A stretch of DNA of 64,000 bases from Acanthopleura granulata (GCA_016165875.1 JABBOT010000012.1:12026984-12090983); one strand, 5' to 3'. Positions 48,300-62,500 are shown, counted from the stretch's first letter. Notes: generated by a model not told the origin, from the letters alone. Numbers and translations: made by a program.

Positions 48300-48988
48300 C
48301 AGTAATAACGTGTATCTAACAGTAATGCAGACGTGGGAAACGTCTAACGTACACATGTATTTAAACTTAGCCTACTTCTTCGGCGTTTCACAGCAAATCT
48401 GTTATCAAAAATTGGGCAATTAAGCTTGTGAAAAGGCGTAACAGAATTTAAAGTGTTATGTAAAGATTCAAGAATAAGGGCGATCAGATATTTCTTAGTA
48501 TATACAGAAGGTATTTTTTTATCTTAAAAATAACCCACGTAAACATACCACTTTAACTAAGCAGTTATTATGGACTCTTACATCATCTAAGGCGTCGAAA
48601 CCGACACTTGTATACCAGCCGTCAAAACAAGATGGGTCAATAATCGCAAGACCAGTTTCAAAAACGACAAATAACATAAACTACCAAAGAACGAAGAAAA
48701 TGTATAAATATAAAAATATATAAAAATATAAAAAAAAGATAGACAGATTCATACAAAGAGAAGCAGTCAACAGTTTTCAATGATGATCTAAAGACGTAAT
48801 GAATATTCTAGGCAGATGAATAAAATCAGTATCCAGATCGTTTTGGCAAATGATCTGCAAGCCACTCGTGGGGTGTTAAAATAGGCTATTCTTATATTGT
48901 TTACCACGTGGGGTCCTCGTGCAGTGCTTCAATAAGCAGACATGTAACAATAATAGAAATTATTACCTGGCGAAGGAAGCAGCCGCTT
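48300..48988. other. Intergenic, nothing recognised
   Basis: AT-rich, with an A/T-rich ATAAAAATATA tract near 48700-48737. Confidence 0.6.
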
Positions 48989-49120
48989 GATTTATTTATT
49001 TATTTAATTAACAGGTGTTATACGCCGTACTCAAGTATATTTCACTTATAAGAGGGTTGTCGGCATTATGGTGGAAGGAAACCGGGATAAACCCACAATC
49101 ACCCACAGGATGTTGGCAAT
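48989..49120 (-). mobile_element. tRNA-derived SINE (family A), truncated
   Basis: Reversed tail TTTATTTATTTATTTAATTA, then TACGCCGTACTCAAGTATAT and GGCATTATGGTGGAAGGAAA. The head is missing. Confidence 0.8.
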
Positions 49121-50189
49121 TAATTGATATGCACAGCTGTTCATTCATTAATAAATCGTCTGATTTAACATTAATTAAATCATTACTTCTTAATATGAAA
49201 TCCTTACTAAAGTGTGGCCCTTCTTGAGGTCTGAGAAATAACATCAACATATTTAAACTCTTTCAGCGTTCACCCTTGAAACGCATTTATAGTTGCCAAA
49301 ATAAGGCCTATTCATATGGTAAAATAAACCCTTTCAAATTCCATGTTGTAGGCACTAGGCCATGGCATATATTCAAATCACAGAATTTTTAAGCTTTCTA
49401 TCTTTATCAGGATAAGTGGACAAACAACGTCGCCGCCAAAATCCACATATTAAACGAGAGTTTCCATTTTCCTGTGTGTTAATCTCTACATCAGTGTCCA
49501 ACAGATAAGCCGTGCAACAAAAACAATTAAGTGGATCTAACGTTCTTGCAGTGCATTTGATTCTCTTCCGCGTGTCAATGCGTGTTTTCCCCTGGTATTT
49601 CCTCACTGTCACCTGCCACAGTGTACGTTCTCGTCCTCGCGAGACACGGGTGTACATTAAGAGATTTATAGTTAAGTTTCTTGCCCGGCAAATGGTTGTA
49701 GAACGTTTGGCAATTCACTCCAGGGATATATAAGACTGGTACGGGGACAAGAGGTCTTGTTACAAATAACTGCTATGTACGCATCAATCCGCACTTCAGA
49801 CACGCACGGACGGATACCTACCCACTGGATAAATACCCAGGGACAAGGGGTTGGCGGAGGGGGGTTGGCGGTGAGGGGTGGGATGGCAGGGTGATATATG
49901 TGCAGCAGATTGTGGGAGCCTAGGCCTAATGCGACAATAGCTCGTCAACATTCTTCAAACACCTTTTCTGTCTTCTACGAGGGAAAGCTCCTTCTCTGAT
50001 AGCTCGAGAAAAATCCGTTATCACATTTGGCTGTAGATTTCGTTTCCATTTATTAAGCATGGCTTAACAATATACAGCCTTTTGTTTCCCATTAACTACG
50101 AAAGCGCGAAATAACACGAGTCTGTACTAACTAATGCCATATTCAGGTAAACGACAAGAAAAGCGGCACTACTTAGTTAACGACTATTT
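49121..50189. other. Intergenic, with a G-rich tract
   Basis: A minus-strand frame of 94 codons (49373-49657) is rich in Arg and Cys but unrecognised. At 49840-49891 six runs of three or more G fall within 52 bases, with some loops of 8 to 10 bases, so a long-loop G-quadruplex is possible. Confidence 0.5.
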
Positions 50190-50505
50190 CATTGTGATTT
50201 AATTGCTGTTTAGTTTAATGCTTAATTTACCCAAACAAAGACGGTGTGGAGGAAATCGGAGTGTCCGGAGTAAACGACCGATCTTTGGCAAGCTACTGGT
50301 GAAGTTTCCTACGTGTGTTGCACGGGTATGGATGCAATGATGGTGAGAGACAAGTCTGCTTTATTTAGCTGGACTGTACAAACGGCCGCATCAGAATCAA
50401 TGAATCTAACATTTCCCTGTCCATGGCCGGGATTCCGGACGTCGTTAGCCTTATAGCGATCAAAAGACAAGCACCTTAACCACTCGACAACGGCCCACCC
50501 CCAGG
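50190..50505 (-). mobile_element. tRNA-headed SINE (family B), about 315 bp
   Basis: On the minus strand it opens with a tRNA-like head: GGGCCGTTGTCGAGTGGTTA, then AAGGTGCTTGTC, with B-box-like CGTCCGGAATCCC. The head does not fold as an intact tRNA because its ends do not pair. A body of about 200 bp follows, containing TCTCTCACCATCATTGC and CTCCGGACACTCCG. The body resembles the degenerate element at 23795-24000. Confidence 0.45.
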
Positions 50506-53500
50506 TAAGGACAAGAATTGTCTCTACTCATGTGTGATTTCATAAACAGTTGATGCATTAACCATATAAATTAGGAGTTTAATCAACATGTCACCCACTG
50601 GTCAGTCAGGTTTGAACTGACCTGATTCAGGACCATCGATGTTAATCGTTTTGACAGATATTAAAAATTAACGCAGGACTCCACTGCCTGGTGAATGAAG
50701 CTACAAATTTAGGACTTGAGAACACAGAATCCATTCAAGATTTTCAATGTACAACTGCAATACGTCTTCTAATATTCGTTTAACATGTCAGGTAACAGGT
50801 AAAACCAGCCCTCACTTCAGCAGATCCGTAATCCGGTACCCTTAGTATAGTGAATTATCACCGTCGCTTCAGCTGACTTAACGCGTGACATCGAAGATAC
50901 GGAAGTCCATTTGGACAATCTGACTCATGGATTAAAGGGATTACCCCATACAGTGGACTGTAAATAGTTGCCTTAATTGTAACAACAGTTCTGTATAATC
51001 AAGTATTAAGGGACACGCAGAAAGCTTAGACAGTTTCAATGTCTCCGTGCTCTACTAGAACACAAATAAACTTTTGTTTAGCTAGCGTGATAGGTCACAA
51101 GCCTCAACAATTACGGGCCGGGAATATCAACAGAGCAGAGCGCTAGCATTGCCACACTTAACAGATATAGCACTACAAACATACTGTGGTAAAACTGTTG
51201 CCGCAAAATTAAACAGTGACTTTTCATGGCTCAAGAACTGGGAATCGAGGCAACTGGTACATGATGAACGCAAGCTTAGACCTCAAAGAGATATTTAGCA
51301 AAATAGTAGCAGTTAAAAAGTACTTCGCCCAAGTGTTTCCACACTTACTACAACAATGCCTCAGTTTTACAATCTAATCAGTATGTTAATGAATCAAAAT
51401 GTGCGCCCAACCAATTGAGCCTATCTTCGGGTTAAGGTCAAGATGAATTTGTCAGGCTTTCGTACATGGTATGTCGACGGACGAAAACTATATTTGGCTA
51501 TTTTAAATTATAAAATCTACAGTTGTAAGCATTTTTGTAATCGAAGATTGCGTGCTGTCTTTGTGATGTATCATATCATGTGTCATTGTAAATGTATGTA
51601 GATAGATTCTCAAATATCCCTTTCACTGGCCAGTCTCTGAAACTGCACTGGTTGTCCCATATAGCATACATACGGTAATAGAAGTGTAATGCCATTAATG
51701 CGTGCTTGCTTTTATTTTTTCTAGTCAGGACGAAATATTTCACGCAGTTGAATGTGTTTCCACATCATTCTCAATCCACGACTGTGTTTTGCTTGGCGGT
51801 GAGTTATGCGACAGGAATCAGCTGTGTCTCAAGGATTGGTGCTGATCCCACAGTCTGTCGAGTTGTGACGCAAGTAGGCGGCTGATAACCCACTCAAAAA
51901 CAGCGGGAATGGGTCGAAAACAGGTTGGAGAGGGAAAAACCTCCTAATTCGTTTAACAGACCTGCGGTTTCTGTCCCATCTCTACGGAAGATTCGCAGAG
52001 CCTAGATTGAAACTTGTAGCAGAGTGGAACACCTGGCAAGAAAAACAGAACTATTTATACAGATACAACAAAAATAAAAATAAAGAAAGCGATGCGCCAA
52101 AAGGGGAATACCCCTGATGGAATTGCTGACGGGTGCGCTGTCTGTGTGGTAGCTTTCAAATCTGGAATGTCACCACGTGGAGTGGTAACACGTGACATTT
52201 GTTAGAGTTTTATTTCTTCGTTTAATTTATTTATAACGCCGTACTCATGAGTTTCTGTCACTTTTTAAGCAAAACAAGGGCTGATTTCGAGCTTCAGACC
52301 GAGATTCATTGGTTTGGTTATACTGGGATGGAAGTCCATATTGTTTTTTATACTTTTATGAGATTTTGTTTCCTTTTTTAATATAATAATGTCTTATGCA
52401 AAACGACATTTTTTGGCGATTCGAATTAAGATTTTTGCACTCAGACTTTAGGATACCATACGCACAACTCCTGTCATCCCAAACTTACGGAGATTTTATT
52501 GTTCAGTATTACAGGGATTAATGGTCAAATTTATAATTCCATAAACCAGTAATTGAGTGATCATATTTCAACCTATACACGTGACTTGGTATTGGCAGTC
52601 TCATTCGATTGCCTTACCCGGTTTGCTCGTCTAAAAAATATGCATGATGGCACTTTTGTATGACGAGGATCAGTGATATTACGACAAGCAACCTGCAATG
52701 TGTTTATAGTTTTATGATTAATTCACAGAGATAACAGAGATATTAGGTGGAAAACGTGCCATTTGCTGTTTTCTTTTTCCAGAATTAACACCTCCCATGT
52801 GAATGTTACCTGTCACTCACGGAGAAACCTGATTAGATATGACAATATTTATTAATATTGACCAGTTATCATGTATTGATACAGGGGGTTCCTGAACATT
52901 GCTGGACACCGACCAAGATACTCTTGATTATTTGTTCATTGATTCATTAATTAATTAAAATTGTGTTAGTGTCTCATTGTCCTTTAATTCACAGAACAAA
53001 AATTTTGATCAAGTATTTGTAAAAATTTGTGTGGGAATTATCTTTAGATTTTACAAAATTGAAGCATTTGTTTGTTCTCGGCTGAGATCCTATTGTTGAT
53101 CAATATACAACCATACGGGCTTTCACCACTAAATTGTTCTTTTCCGAAGAACTGAAAACACAGGAGTTATAATTTTCTCATTTGTTAATTAATATGTGTT
53201 CACATTTATTTATTCTCTTCAAGCACGGACCTTGTGTTCACAAAGACCAACAGTCGAGACTAAGAAGGCTGTATTGGAACAAAATTTTTTAACCTGTAAT
53301 AAAGAGGGTCGTGCACATATATCAACTCTATAAGAAATGTTCAGGTGACATTGACAGATAATTTTAGACAACTTCCATATCTCCAGTGGGCGTAAGTTTG
53401 AAAGGGAAGTAAGACTACAGATTAAAATTCAGTATGTGTTATGCTGAATAAAATTTCTTTTGAACTATCCATATCTCTTCATTTCTAAAAAAATTGAAAT

Positions 53501-54229
53501 TTATAGCACAAATATCACCAAAACCATTTCAACTTGTGAGGCCATCTTGAACATTCGGGGTCAAGGCCGATTGTGAAATCTCTCAGGAGTGTTGTACGAT
53601 AGACTCCCATCTCTATTTCTGATGACCTTGAAATGACTCCGTCTGTTCTCCTAAAGAAACATCAGCGTAATGTACACGTAAGGGCAGCATACATGACTTC
53701 TCATGTAAGCTATAATGAATATTTTATGCAATGTTTTCTTCTAATGTTTATTTTTGATGTCAGTGAGAGGCAGCGGGTACAAAGAGGACGCTTTTATGTG
53801 CTAGTCCGATTAATTTCAATGAAATCGTCTTTAAGCCTTAACTTTAACACGGGCTTCTGGCGTATTTAGCTAAGATAAACAAGCAATGGTCAGTCAGCGT
53901 ATTTTGTGGACTGATTTGAGCCAGCACTGACCATCACTGGGTTTCGGAACCATAGCCATATTCTCTGTTGGTTCTCCCTGGTTCATAACCAGCGGTTGTG
54001 TTAACAAGTGACACGGTAACAAGGTACGTTGCCCACTTCAAGTATTCGCGCAATCAGTTAGAATACTCCGGTGATTTCAAGTTATGCGCTATACACAGAG
54101 CTTAACATTGACTGCTTCTTGGTTCAACTATTGACAACTCGTCAACATTATTTCAACGTCTTGCAAAACTTTACACTGATTTCACTTAGGGCGTTTGTTA
54201 TAGGTACTTCACAGATCACTGATATAACG
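50506..54229. other. Intergenic, nothing recognised apart from a SINE tail relic
   Basis: At 52205-52265, TTTAATTTATTTATAACGCC and GTACTCATGAGTTTCTGTCA looks like a decayed reversed family A tail. Otherwise AT-rich with no convincing frame. Confidence 0.5.
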
Positions 54230-54925
54230 CAGAAGTTCTATGTGATTTAAAACGTGTGAGACACTGATTTCAGTGTATAAGTTCAGCTTAATGGCTCTCC
54301 AGATCGAATGCATAATTACAAAAATCATGAGGTTATGAACCTCACCCTTGCAATTTATCATCTGGCATTCATGCATACGAAACAAATTTCGCATAGGGTT
54401 ATGAGTTCCATGCCAGAATGTTATTTATTCATTTCATTGGTGTTTTAAGCCATACTCAAGAATATTTCACTTATACGACGGTGGCCAGCACTATGGTGGG
54501 ATTAAACCGGGCAGAGTCCTGGGGAAATCCACGACCATCCGGAGGTTGCTGACAGACCTTCCCACCTACCGCCGGAGAGAAAGCCAGCATGAGCTGGTCT
54601 TGAGCTCACAGCGACCACATTGGTTAGAGGCTTCTCGGTCATTGTGCTGCACTAACCGACTGAACCACGGAGGCCCCCGCCAGGATTTTAATGAGGTATA
54701 TTTAAAGGTAAACAGACATCCGAAGAGAGACAGATTTCAGTGTCTAAGTTCAGGTGAATGTCTTTCCACATCGAATACACAATTACATAAATTTTTAGGT
54801 TTTGAACTTCACTCTTGCAATTTATCATCTGGCATTCGTGCATACGAGACAGATTACACATGGGGCTCTCAGCTCGATGTCAGGATTTTAACTAAGTATA
54901 TTTGAACGTAAACAGGTATCCGCAG
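54230..54925 (+). repeat. Diverged segmental tandem duplication split by a SINE
   Basis: Copy 1 (about 54262-54416) and copy 2 (about 54730-54884) share AATTTATCATCTGGCATTC, GATTTCAGTGT.TAAGTTCAG and GCATACGA. The short block CAGGATTTTAA, TATATTT and GTAAACAG also occurs twice inside (54681 and 54880). The SINE at 54421-54680 sits between, so the duplication is older than the insertion. Confidence 0.8.
54421..54680 (-). mobile_element. Full-length tRNA-derived SINE (family A)
   Basis: Reversed tail TTATTTATTCATTTCATTGG, then TATTTCACTTATACGACGGT, CCAGCACTATGGTGGGA and CCACGACCATCCGGAGG. It ends at the complete head ACTGAACCACGGAGGCCCCC. GCCAG occurs at both junctions (54412 and 54679), a possible short target-site duplication. 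Confidence 0.9.
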
Positions 54926-57900
54926 TCCTTAATTTAAATCCAAGATTCACAGCACGGGCCTGTATCAAAACACACACAAGAGATCAAAGCTCTTGGTTTT
55001 ATTTAAATAATCCACAAATGAATTTCGTCTAATAAAAACGGTGCTCCGTTCGACACACGTCCCTCTGCCAATGTTGAAAATTTTACCCTGTCATTACAGC
55101 CATCCAAAGAATTGCTGACCCGAAATAAACAGGTAGCATGCTGTAAGAGTTTTAATATCATTTTTAAGATCCTCTAGGATATCCGCATGAAAATGTCACT
55201 TTACAGCTCTAATCTCATCAAAGCTTTACAGATATTCCTAGATGCTTGTTGCCAAGAATGAAATATGTTTGGATTATGCAGTTGACTCATACAAGTTGTG
55301 GCAAGGAGTTATCATGGAAACCTTACGTAAATGAAAGCATGATCCAGGAACTATTTTGTTTCGCAGATCTCGCGACGATTAATTTCTCAGTACGTGTGTC
55401 GTATCATTAGCATTTATGAAGACAGAAGTGCTATATGACTCAATTCAATAAATGTCAGCAAGATGGTCATTGCTGTGTGATAAAAAAAACACCGTTTGTG
55501 TTACATAACGGTCGAGGCGATTTTTGTTGCACAGATTAACAATTAACTACTAACTCAAACGTCAACCCGCGCCTTGCCAATGTATTATCAAAAATTAGAG
55601 GGCCAATGAACTGGGTGAACTTTGCCAAGGCGTAATGCAAGGTTTTATCAGCACACCTGATAAAAGTCGCTTTGACAAACCTAAGCAGAACTCACCACAG
55701 CTGGATTCCAACACACGATCTCGTTTGGTCAAGGTTTGGGGATTTTCAGCGAGGGATGAGATGAGAGAATACAACCCCTTTGCGTTTAACGGAAGGAGAA
55801 CTCCTATAACCCCACATAATCAAAATACAAATGCCAAAATGCGTGGAGATTTCCAGCTTTATGGGTCCTCTAATCTTCGGGGGAGATGTAGAAATATGCT
55901 GAGCGAAGGTGAAGAGATATGTATTCATCACATCAGTTTTTAAATTTTAATGGACGTCTTTTAATCTTATCTCTACAAATAGAATATTTCGCAAATTCTT
56001 TAGATTTTAAGTCAAGAAGAAGAAAAAATTTCCTTAAAAAAATTCTGGAGAGGTACGCTCAAATTACATCCGGTCTCTCCAGAATCTCTTCATCATGATC
56101 AGAACAATAAATCCGTTTCCTTCGTGTTTTTTTCCTATGAAATAAAGGAGCAGAAATTTTTAGCGGAAGGATATCTGGTCATAATCTCTTGGCATCTTCA
56201 TCGGATTCCATGACGATATTCCGCGCTCACCAATCCTGTAGAAAGGCCATTGAGAACACTTCTCAAGGAAGATGAGTATTATATGCGGGATACCACACGC
56301 ACATAACGCAAGCGATTCTCCTTATCTTCTATAATATATACACTCTGTCCAAATAAACTCATATTATGATAAGTGACACCGATGCTGCGATGAACGTCCA
56401 CATGTCACTTGGCGTCACCTGAATAAGGATCTGTTGATAATTCCAAGACTGATGACGATCCATCACATCGTGTCACTTTGCTGGAAATGACAATGTAATA
56501 AATGAATGACCCTACTTTGAACCAAAGCAGTTTATCTCCTTTTCTCCACACCCTATTACAATTTATTCCACTGTTTGTTTATGTCCAGTAGTTACCGGTT
56601 ACTTTCATTGTTCGTGTGACTGTTAAAATCAATGTGGTCAGAGCATAATTTAGTAATTTTGTTAATAGGGAATAGTTTATTATTTTCACACGGAGGGTAA
56701 GATCAAGTCCTCTTTATGATGTTACAAAACCAACGTGGCCTCGTAGTTGCGCTTGCGCATAGCATTCCTCGACGTAAATTACTTCCTTTTAAGTTTTTGT
56801 GCCGTACATTCCACAGAGGTTAAAGCCATAATGATTTATCCTTCTGATCTTTGTGTATACATAATAGTTGCAAATGCAAACCGATATGCATATTGCGTGT
56901 TGTTTAAAACAGTATAGCTCACAATGCAGGTTTTGTCCGAAAATTGACAATGTAATCACAGATGTCTGCTTTCATCAGTTCCCAAGTAATTACAGTGTGG
57001 AAGCTTAAATTAACCTTTCAAATTAAGTGCTTCTGGGCTTACTGTTTCAAGTGTGGAACAAACAGGATAAGAACAAATGTTTTTCCATGTTGTGTGTTAA
57101 TGACGTTGTTGTTGCACACTGATCAGCCACATGTTAAGCCAAATTCGCCACCGTTTATTTGACATGAAGTGCAAGGTTGGAGTTCACAGCCAACATTTGA
57201 AGCTGCCCTTGATCATTTGTGTCAGGCTCAAGAGGTGACAAGATTTGTGTAAGATGGACAGGTAACCTTGTTCGACAATGGGATGTCCGCCGCAGCTAAC
57301 GGAGTCACAAAGAGGCTTCTCTTCGAGTGGGGCTGATTTACATCAGAAAAAAATTACAATAAGAAGGACACTGCATATTACTGCGAAGGGTGATTATAGC
57401 ACAACTGTTTCCTCATTTCTTTACCACAACAGAGCTACTGTGTTGGATCTATGGTAGTGACATTAATGTGAGAGCTTGTGTCTCCTTGTCACAATAACTA
57501 CTTCGGCTAAAAGTTGTGAAGTATTTTCTTTTTGTAATTTTGTTAAAAAAAAGCAGTAATTTATGCAATGCCAAAGGTTCTGAAAAAATATGAATGAACA
57601 ATCAAGGTTTTACGACACTGGCAATATTGCTGCGACACTGGGGCAATGGAACAGATGGTGTTTTCTGTATATATTTAAGAATGTGTTTATCCGGTGGTAC
57701 ATCCTGGAAATCTCAGTTGCCAAAATCCATAACTTAAAACTCGATGATGTCCACCAAGAATGCTGACAAAATGAAAACAGATGGCTGCTTTTTCTTCGGC
57801 ATGCTACCAGGCAGACTTTGTGTGTTCTCTGTGATGTGAATGGGAAAAGGTGTTGGTGACAGGGTGGAACCATGGGCCATGAACATGATTATCGCATTCA

Positions 57901-59285
57901 ACCTACCAAGTGCCTTTTTGGGATGGCGAAGGGTACACGAATAAAGGACTTCACTCTTAATATTTCCATCCAGCCGGTATTTTTCGTCAGCCTTTTTAAA
58001 AACAAAGATGATTACTACATGCATGCATTTGTTTCGCTAATGGCATATTTGGCTGTCGCCATACTGGTTGCGTCTAAAGTTTGCATATGGTAATATTCAC
58101 CACAAATACAGACGGAAGTTTTATTTGGAAGTATGGAGACAGGAGTTGACATTTTTGATCTGGAGCCTAAAAGTGTTGAAATACATACACATAGTTTTGA
58201 GACGTACATGTATGCATCTACGCTAAACGCTGTCAGCTCTTTGATAGCCAAAGGAATTCTAGGGTCCCAGTGAAATTTGCCAAGAATTACAAATTTTGCC
58301 AAGATTGTCATTCGCGACATCTCCATGGAGACTCCGTGAGGTTTCAGGTGTCAAGGATGGGGATTCCCCTTCGTTCACAGGGCATTCAGTGCGTTCGGTT
58401 GAAGATACTATCTTCATAATAACGCTAAAGCTGGCCGTTTAGGACAAGGCCAGAGGTGTGTTAAGATCGATTTTACGATATTTCTATTCTTAATTCATAA
58501 TTCATCCTCCTCAGACTGGAAAATCAGATACATTGTGATGTGTGTATATATATATATATACATATATATGTTTTTATAGGCTGGGGTATTTATTACAGAA
58601 GATAAGAGATCGTGGTTTGGGGTGGATGCATTTTGTGAACCGGCAACTTGGAACTGATTGATTTCTTGTCTTTTTCTGTGTGAATGCTTTAGTGGGATGG
58701 GGTTATGGGAAGTTGTACAGTTCATGTAATGTAATGTACAGTTCACTGGAATATGGTAGAAAAATATGTAGAAGAGTAGAGGAAGAGTAAAGTAGAAAAA
58801 TACGTTTGAAAAATCATAGAGTGGAAGAAAAACACGGTGGAGAAAGAGAAAACCACTTTTGAGATGGAGAGAAACATCATGGAGCGGGAGAAAAACAGAA
58901 AGAGAAAAAGAATTTAACACGTTTAATAAGGTTACAAGGTTCGAACAATTTCTTTTAGAATATCCCATCTAAGTGGTTACAATGTAACACACGATTCTCA
59001 CTAATGAATACCCATTTCCCACCTAACAGGTAACAGACAATGCACATCTGAAACATTTGCATCAATGACCAGTTGCAAGGGTACTACTATCGGAGAAGAA
59101 AAATGATAAACAAATGGCTTGTTCATCTCTCAGACAGCGACAGGGTTTACACAGGATCAAACAAACAAACACGAAGAGGCCTAACTAAGTTCAATACATA
59201 TATTTGAACAAAATAGACAAATAGTACAACTGATAATAATATGCAAAAACAATACAGATCATTACAAAATATATACATTCTTACC
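54926..59285. other. Intergenic, nothing secure
   Basis: It holds an 11-bp perfect inverted repeat (56042-56052 with 56075-56085) and a TA-rich microsatellite at 58541-58570. Frames of about 100 codons at 55635-55943, 57734-58326 and 58495-58968 have no family signal; the last is largely a low-complexity Phe/Leu-rich shadow of an AG-rich strand. Confidence 0.5.
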
Positions 59286-59505
59286 GACGATAGCTTCCAA
59301 ATCCGGATGGAATATTCCGGCTACCAAAGGCAAGTCAGTCCACGTAAATATAGAATCCACAGTTCTTGAGAATTTTCGAATCGAAAGATGACAGTCCTGT
59401 GGTCAGGAACAGCATTGGGCACGGTACACCACCGATGGTCTTAATATCCAATACTCCGGCCAGGGCGGACGGGTTGACAATTGTGTCCGTTATGCCGAGC
59501 TGGTT
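59286..59505 (-). pseudogene. Possible decayed exon, unknown protein
   Basis: On the minus strand one frame reads QLGITDTIVNPSALAGVLDI, then KTIGGVPCPMLFLTTGLSSF and a stop. An overlapping frame shifted by one reads IFTWTDLPLVAGIFHPDLEA and runs to a perfect donor GTAAGA after 59286. Both look coding in composition, so the segment may be one exon broken by a frameshift. I recognise no family. Confidence 0.2.
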
Positions 59506-62500
59506 ATGTATGTTTCAGTCCTCAGAAATATACATCAAGTCACCTTCAGGTGTAACTGGGATGAAATGCACGAAATTTCACAAAGACAATGTGAAACAGT
59601 GGCGAAACACAAGGTCACAAAGTGCTACGTACAGAAAAATGGAGTACAAAATGACGTATGTCGAATGGCGTGAAAGCCGATAGCTCCAAATCCCACAAAA
59701 TCATTCTAAGTGGACGAAAGTAAATAAGACTGCTATCACGTTAACTTGAGTAAAAGACTGGGAGTTTACAACTTCGTCGTTTATATTTATAGCCTAACGT
59801 AAAGAAAATTCTGGATTTTTTCCCAGCATGTACGCTTTATGTACAATGACACGGAACTGATAAGCCCAGAATCCTGGAGAACACGCCACTAAATTCCAGT
59901 GCAAGTTATCCCGTACACAGAGGGAAACCGTAGCTCAGATATTGACCCGATTAGCGCAAAAAACAAATAAAAAAAATATAATACAATATCATAAGGACGG
60001 GGTTCGTAATGCAGCAAACCCCTTGCATGTTCCGTTATTCCGTTTGTTTCAAAGCATTTAGCTATCCCTGGACACATAGGTCAACCTCACCCCGTTGAAC
60101 AATGGAGTCTGCGCCTTATACACTTATTAAACACATAACAGTACATGGTGATTGTAGTCATGGAAGGAAAGTACTTGATCCCTCGTAAAAAAAATCATCC
60201 ATCGATATATTTGGACACAAAGCCTATTTACAACAATGTTTATTTTCAGCGGGTTACAACGACTTTTGTCAAGAATGAGTGTATCTGCCCATTGTAGAAA
60301 TTGTTCGATTGGGTGACGGGTCATATCATTCACGCATAAAGATCCAACGGCAGGACCTTTAAACAAACGGACACCCGGCCTAATCTAATTAGAAGAGGAT
60401 TCGATTGACAATGAAGCATAAACACGGGTATAGATTAAACCCCTATGCATTAAATTCAGGAGCGGCAACTCATCGATCATGATTCTTCACAGCGGATGAC
60501 AAAGTCAGTAGAACTGTCTAAGGTTTGTGGTCTCTAACGTCGTATCCGCATAGTTATCTGTAGCGTTGATTAATCTTAGTTTGTGATTAGATCATTTGCT
60601 TGTAGACTTAACGCCGGTTTAATCATAATAAAGACAACAAAGTAATACAAAACTGGATTAAGTCATAGGACTCCAAGATGACACATCTCTCAGAAAAATA
60701 TAACGTGAAATATTACTTGCAACCGATGAAACGAGATGCAGGAGCGTGATGTTTTCTTTGCTTAATATTTGCACATTTTATGGCAATTAAGACATATATT
60801 CGAATGATGGTAGAAGTTTACGAAAGTGCAAAACTACACAAATTCTACAGCTGAAAATGTCTATATTTTCTCTTTTACTTAATTTGTCAGTTGAACTTTT
60901 TTCTGAGTTTCCAATATATTACAGATTCACTCTAATGACACACAGATTTGAAACAGGTAACATAGAGAAAATGCTGAAGCAATTGCATAATGAATTGTCT
61001 TTTCAGATGCGAATATAATTTACCTTGATGAAACTTAGATGAATTAGAAAGAACATGAAATAGGTGGATAACCTGTTTCTGTCTTTAACATATCAGTTTC
61101 CCTGGCATGTTTGTTCTTATCGACAACGTGTCTTGAACAATGTTCAAAAGCTGTGTTAGTTTAATTTCTTGCCCTTTTTGTGTTTCAAGACGTCATCATA
61201 TTGTTCACCTTCCTAATAATATTTAATGTTCCATGGAAACATCAGCAATACGTGTCCTTATACAACAACTGAAGACATGTTCACGGTTTCATTTATATTA
61301 TCTTTGACATCTGTTATGCTACTGGGGGAAAGCAATGAATAAAATATCACACCAAAGCTAACTAAGATGTCTCAAAATGTGGTTTGATGTGTGCAGAATT
61401 TTATACAGATGAAACGGTAAATCTATTTCTGGAAATTGAAATTCCATTTCCTGACTGGTCTTTACAACATTATCAAGTCCTAATCCACGTGATTTATCAA
61501 ATATTTGCAACAGATAATGCCCACGTAAGTTTTTCAATGTATCGAATACTGACGTGATAAAAAATCTTCATCTATGATTGGCGTGGTGTAAGAGTTCCAA
61601 GTAAACAGCCGTGCATTCCAATACATTTGTCTTAGACAATGCTCAGGAATGAAGAATCGTTTTACGGATACCAAGATGGTAAAGTAAACACGGGACACGA
61701 AACAATGAATAGCGATGGTAACGTCGCACACAAACAGTTACAGATGTAACATCCAAAATGATGCGAGGTTATCGTTTTTTTTCTCGTCTTTATTAATCGG
61801 TGAATCAGAGTGGCTATATCAATTTGTAATTCATAATTAGTACGGCAGTAAATCACGTGATGAACCGAATAACTTTCACATGGAATGAAATGTCAATAGC
61901 TGACACTCGTGTTGACACTGAAGATAAAGCTTTAGCACTGAGTGTCAACAAGCCACCGAATATTGCTCGTCTTAGAATGAACTATCGAGCCATGCATCCT
62001 AATCCGAATGGGGTGTTGATTCATGTTCAATTTATATTAATTAGATTTCATTTCATTAATTGCTGATACAAATGCTTGCGCTTTTACACAGAATCGCGCC
62101 TGTAGAAATGTCAAGAAGACACAACTGTGCTTATCCCTGAATGACCTGACCTGGCCAATGACTTTTGAAATCATAGCAAAGTACGGCTGGTTAGCATTTT
62201 ACTGGCTAACTGTTCTATTGGTCAGTATTTTAGGTGTGACAGTAAAAACTTTTTAGAGTAACGGATATAAAGAAAATTTTGTAAAGAAAAAAATAAAGCA
62301 AAAACTGAGGCATGTTTTCATACCTCAATAACCCCCCTTAAGCATATATTCCGTCAATGTTCGGAAATGACCTCATAGGTAAACTTACCGGGAGTGTGGG
62401 ACCAGCTTGGGGATCTGCATTCGGTCTCTTGTCCCCACAGAGTGGGTTTTAGGTTATACATGTGTGTGGTATTATTGCATTTATACCACCAAGCAAAAGT

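Noticed and set aside
50435..50505. Possible tRNA gene
   Set aside because: The acceptor ends do not pair and the T arm is imperfect; it is better explained as the head of a SINE.
58495..58968. 157-codon minus-strand frame rich in Phe, Leu and Tyr
   Set aside because: Produced by purine-rich and TA-repeat sequence on the plus strand; no coding signal.
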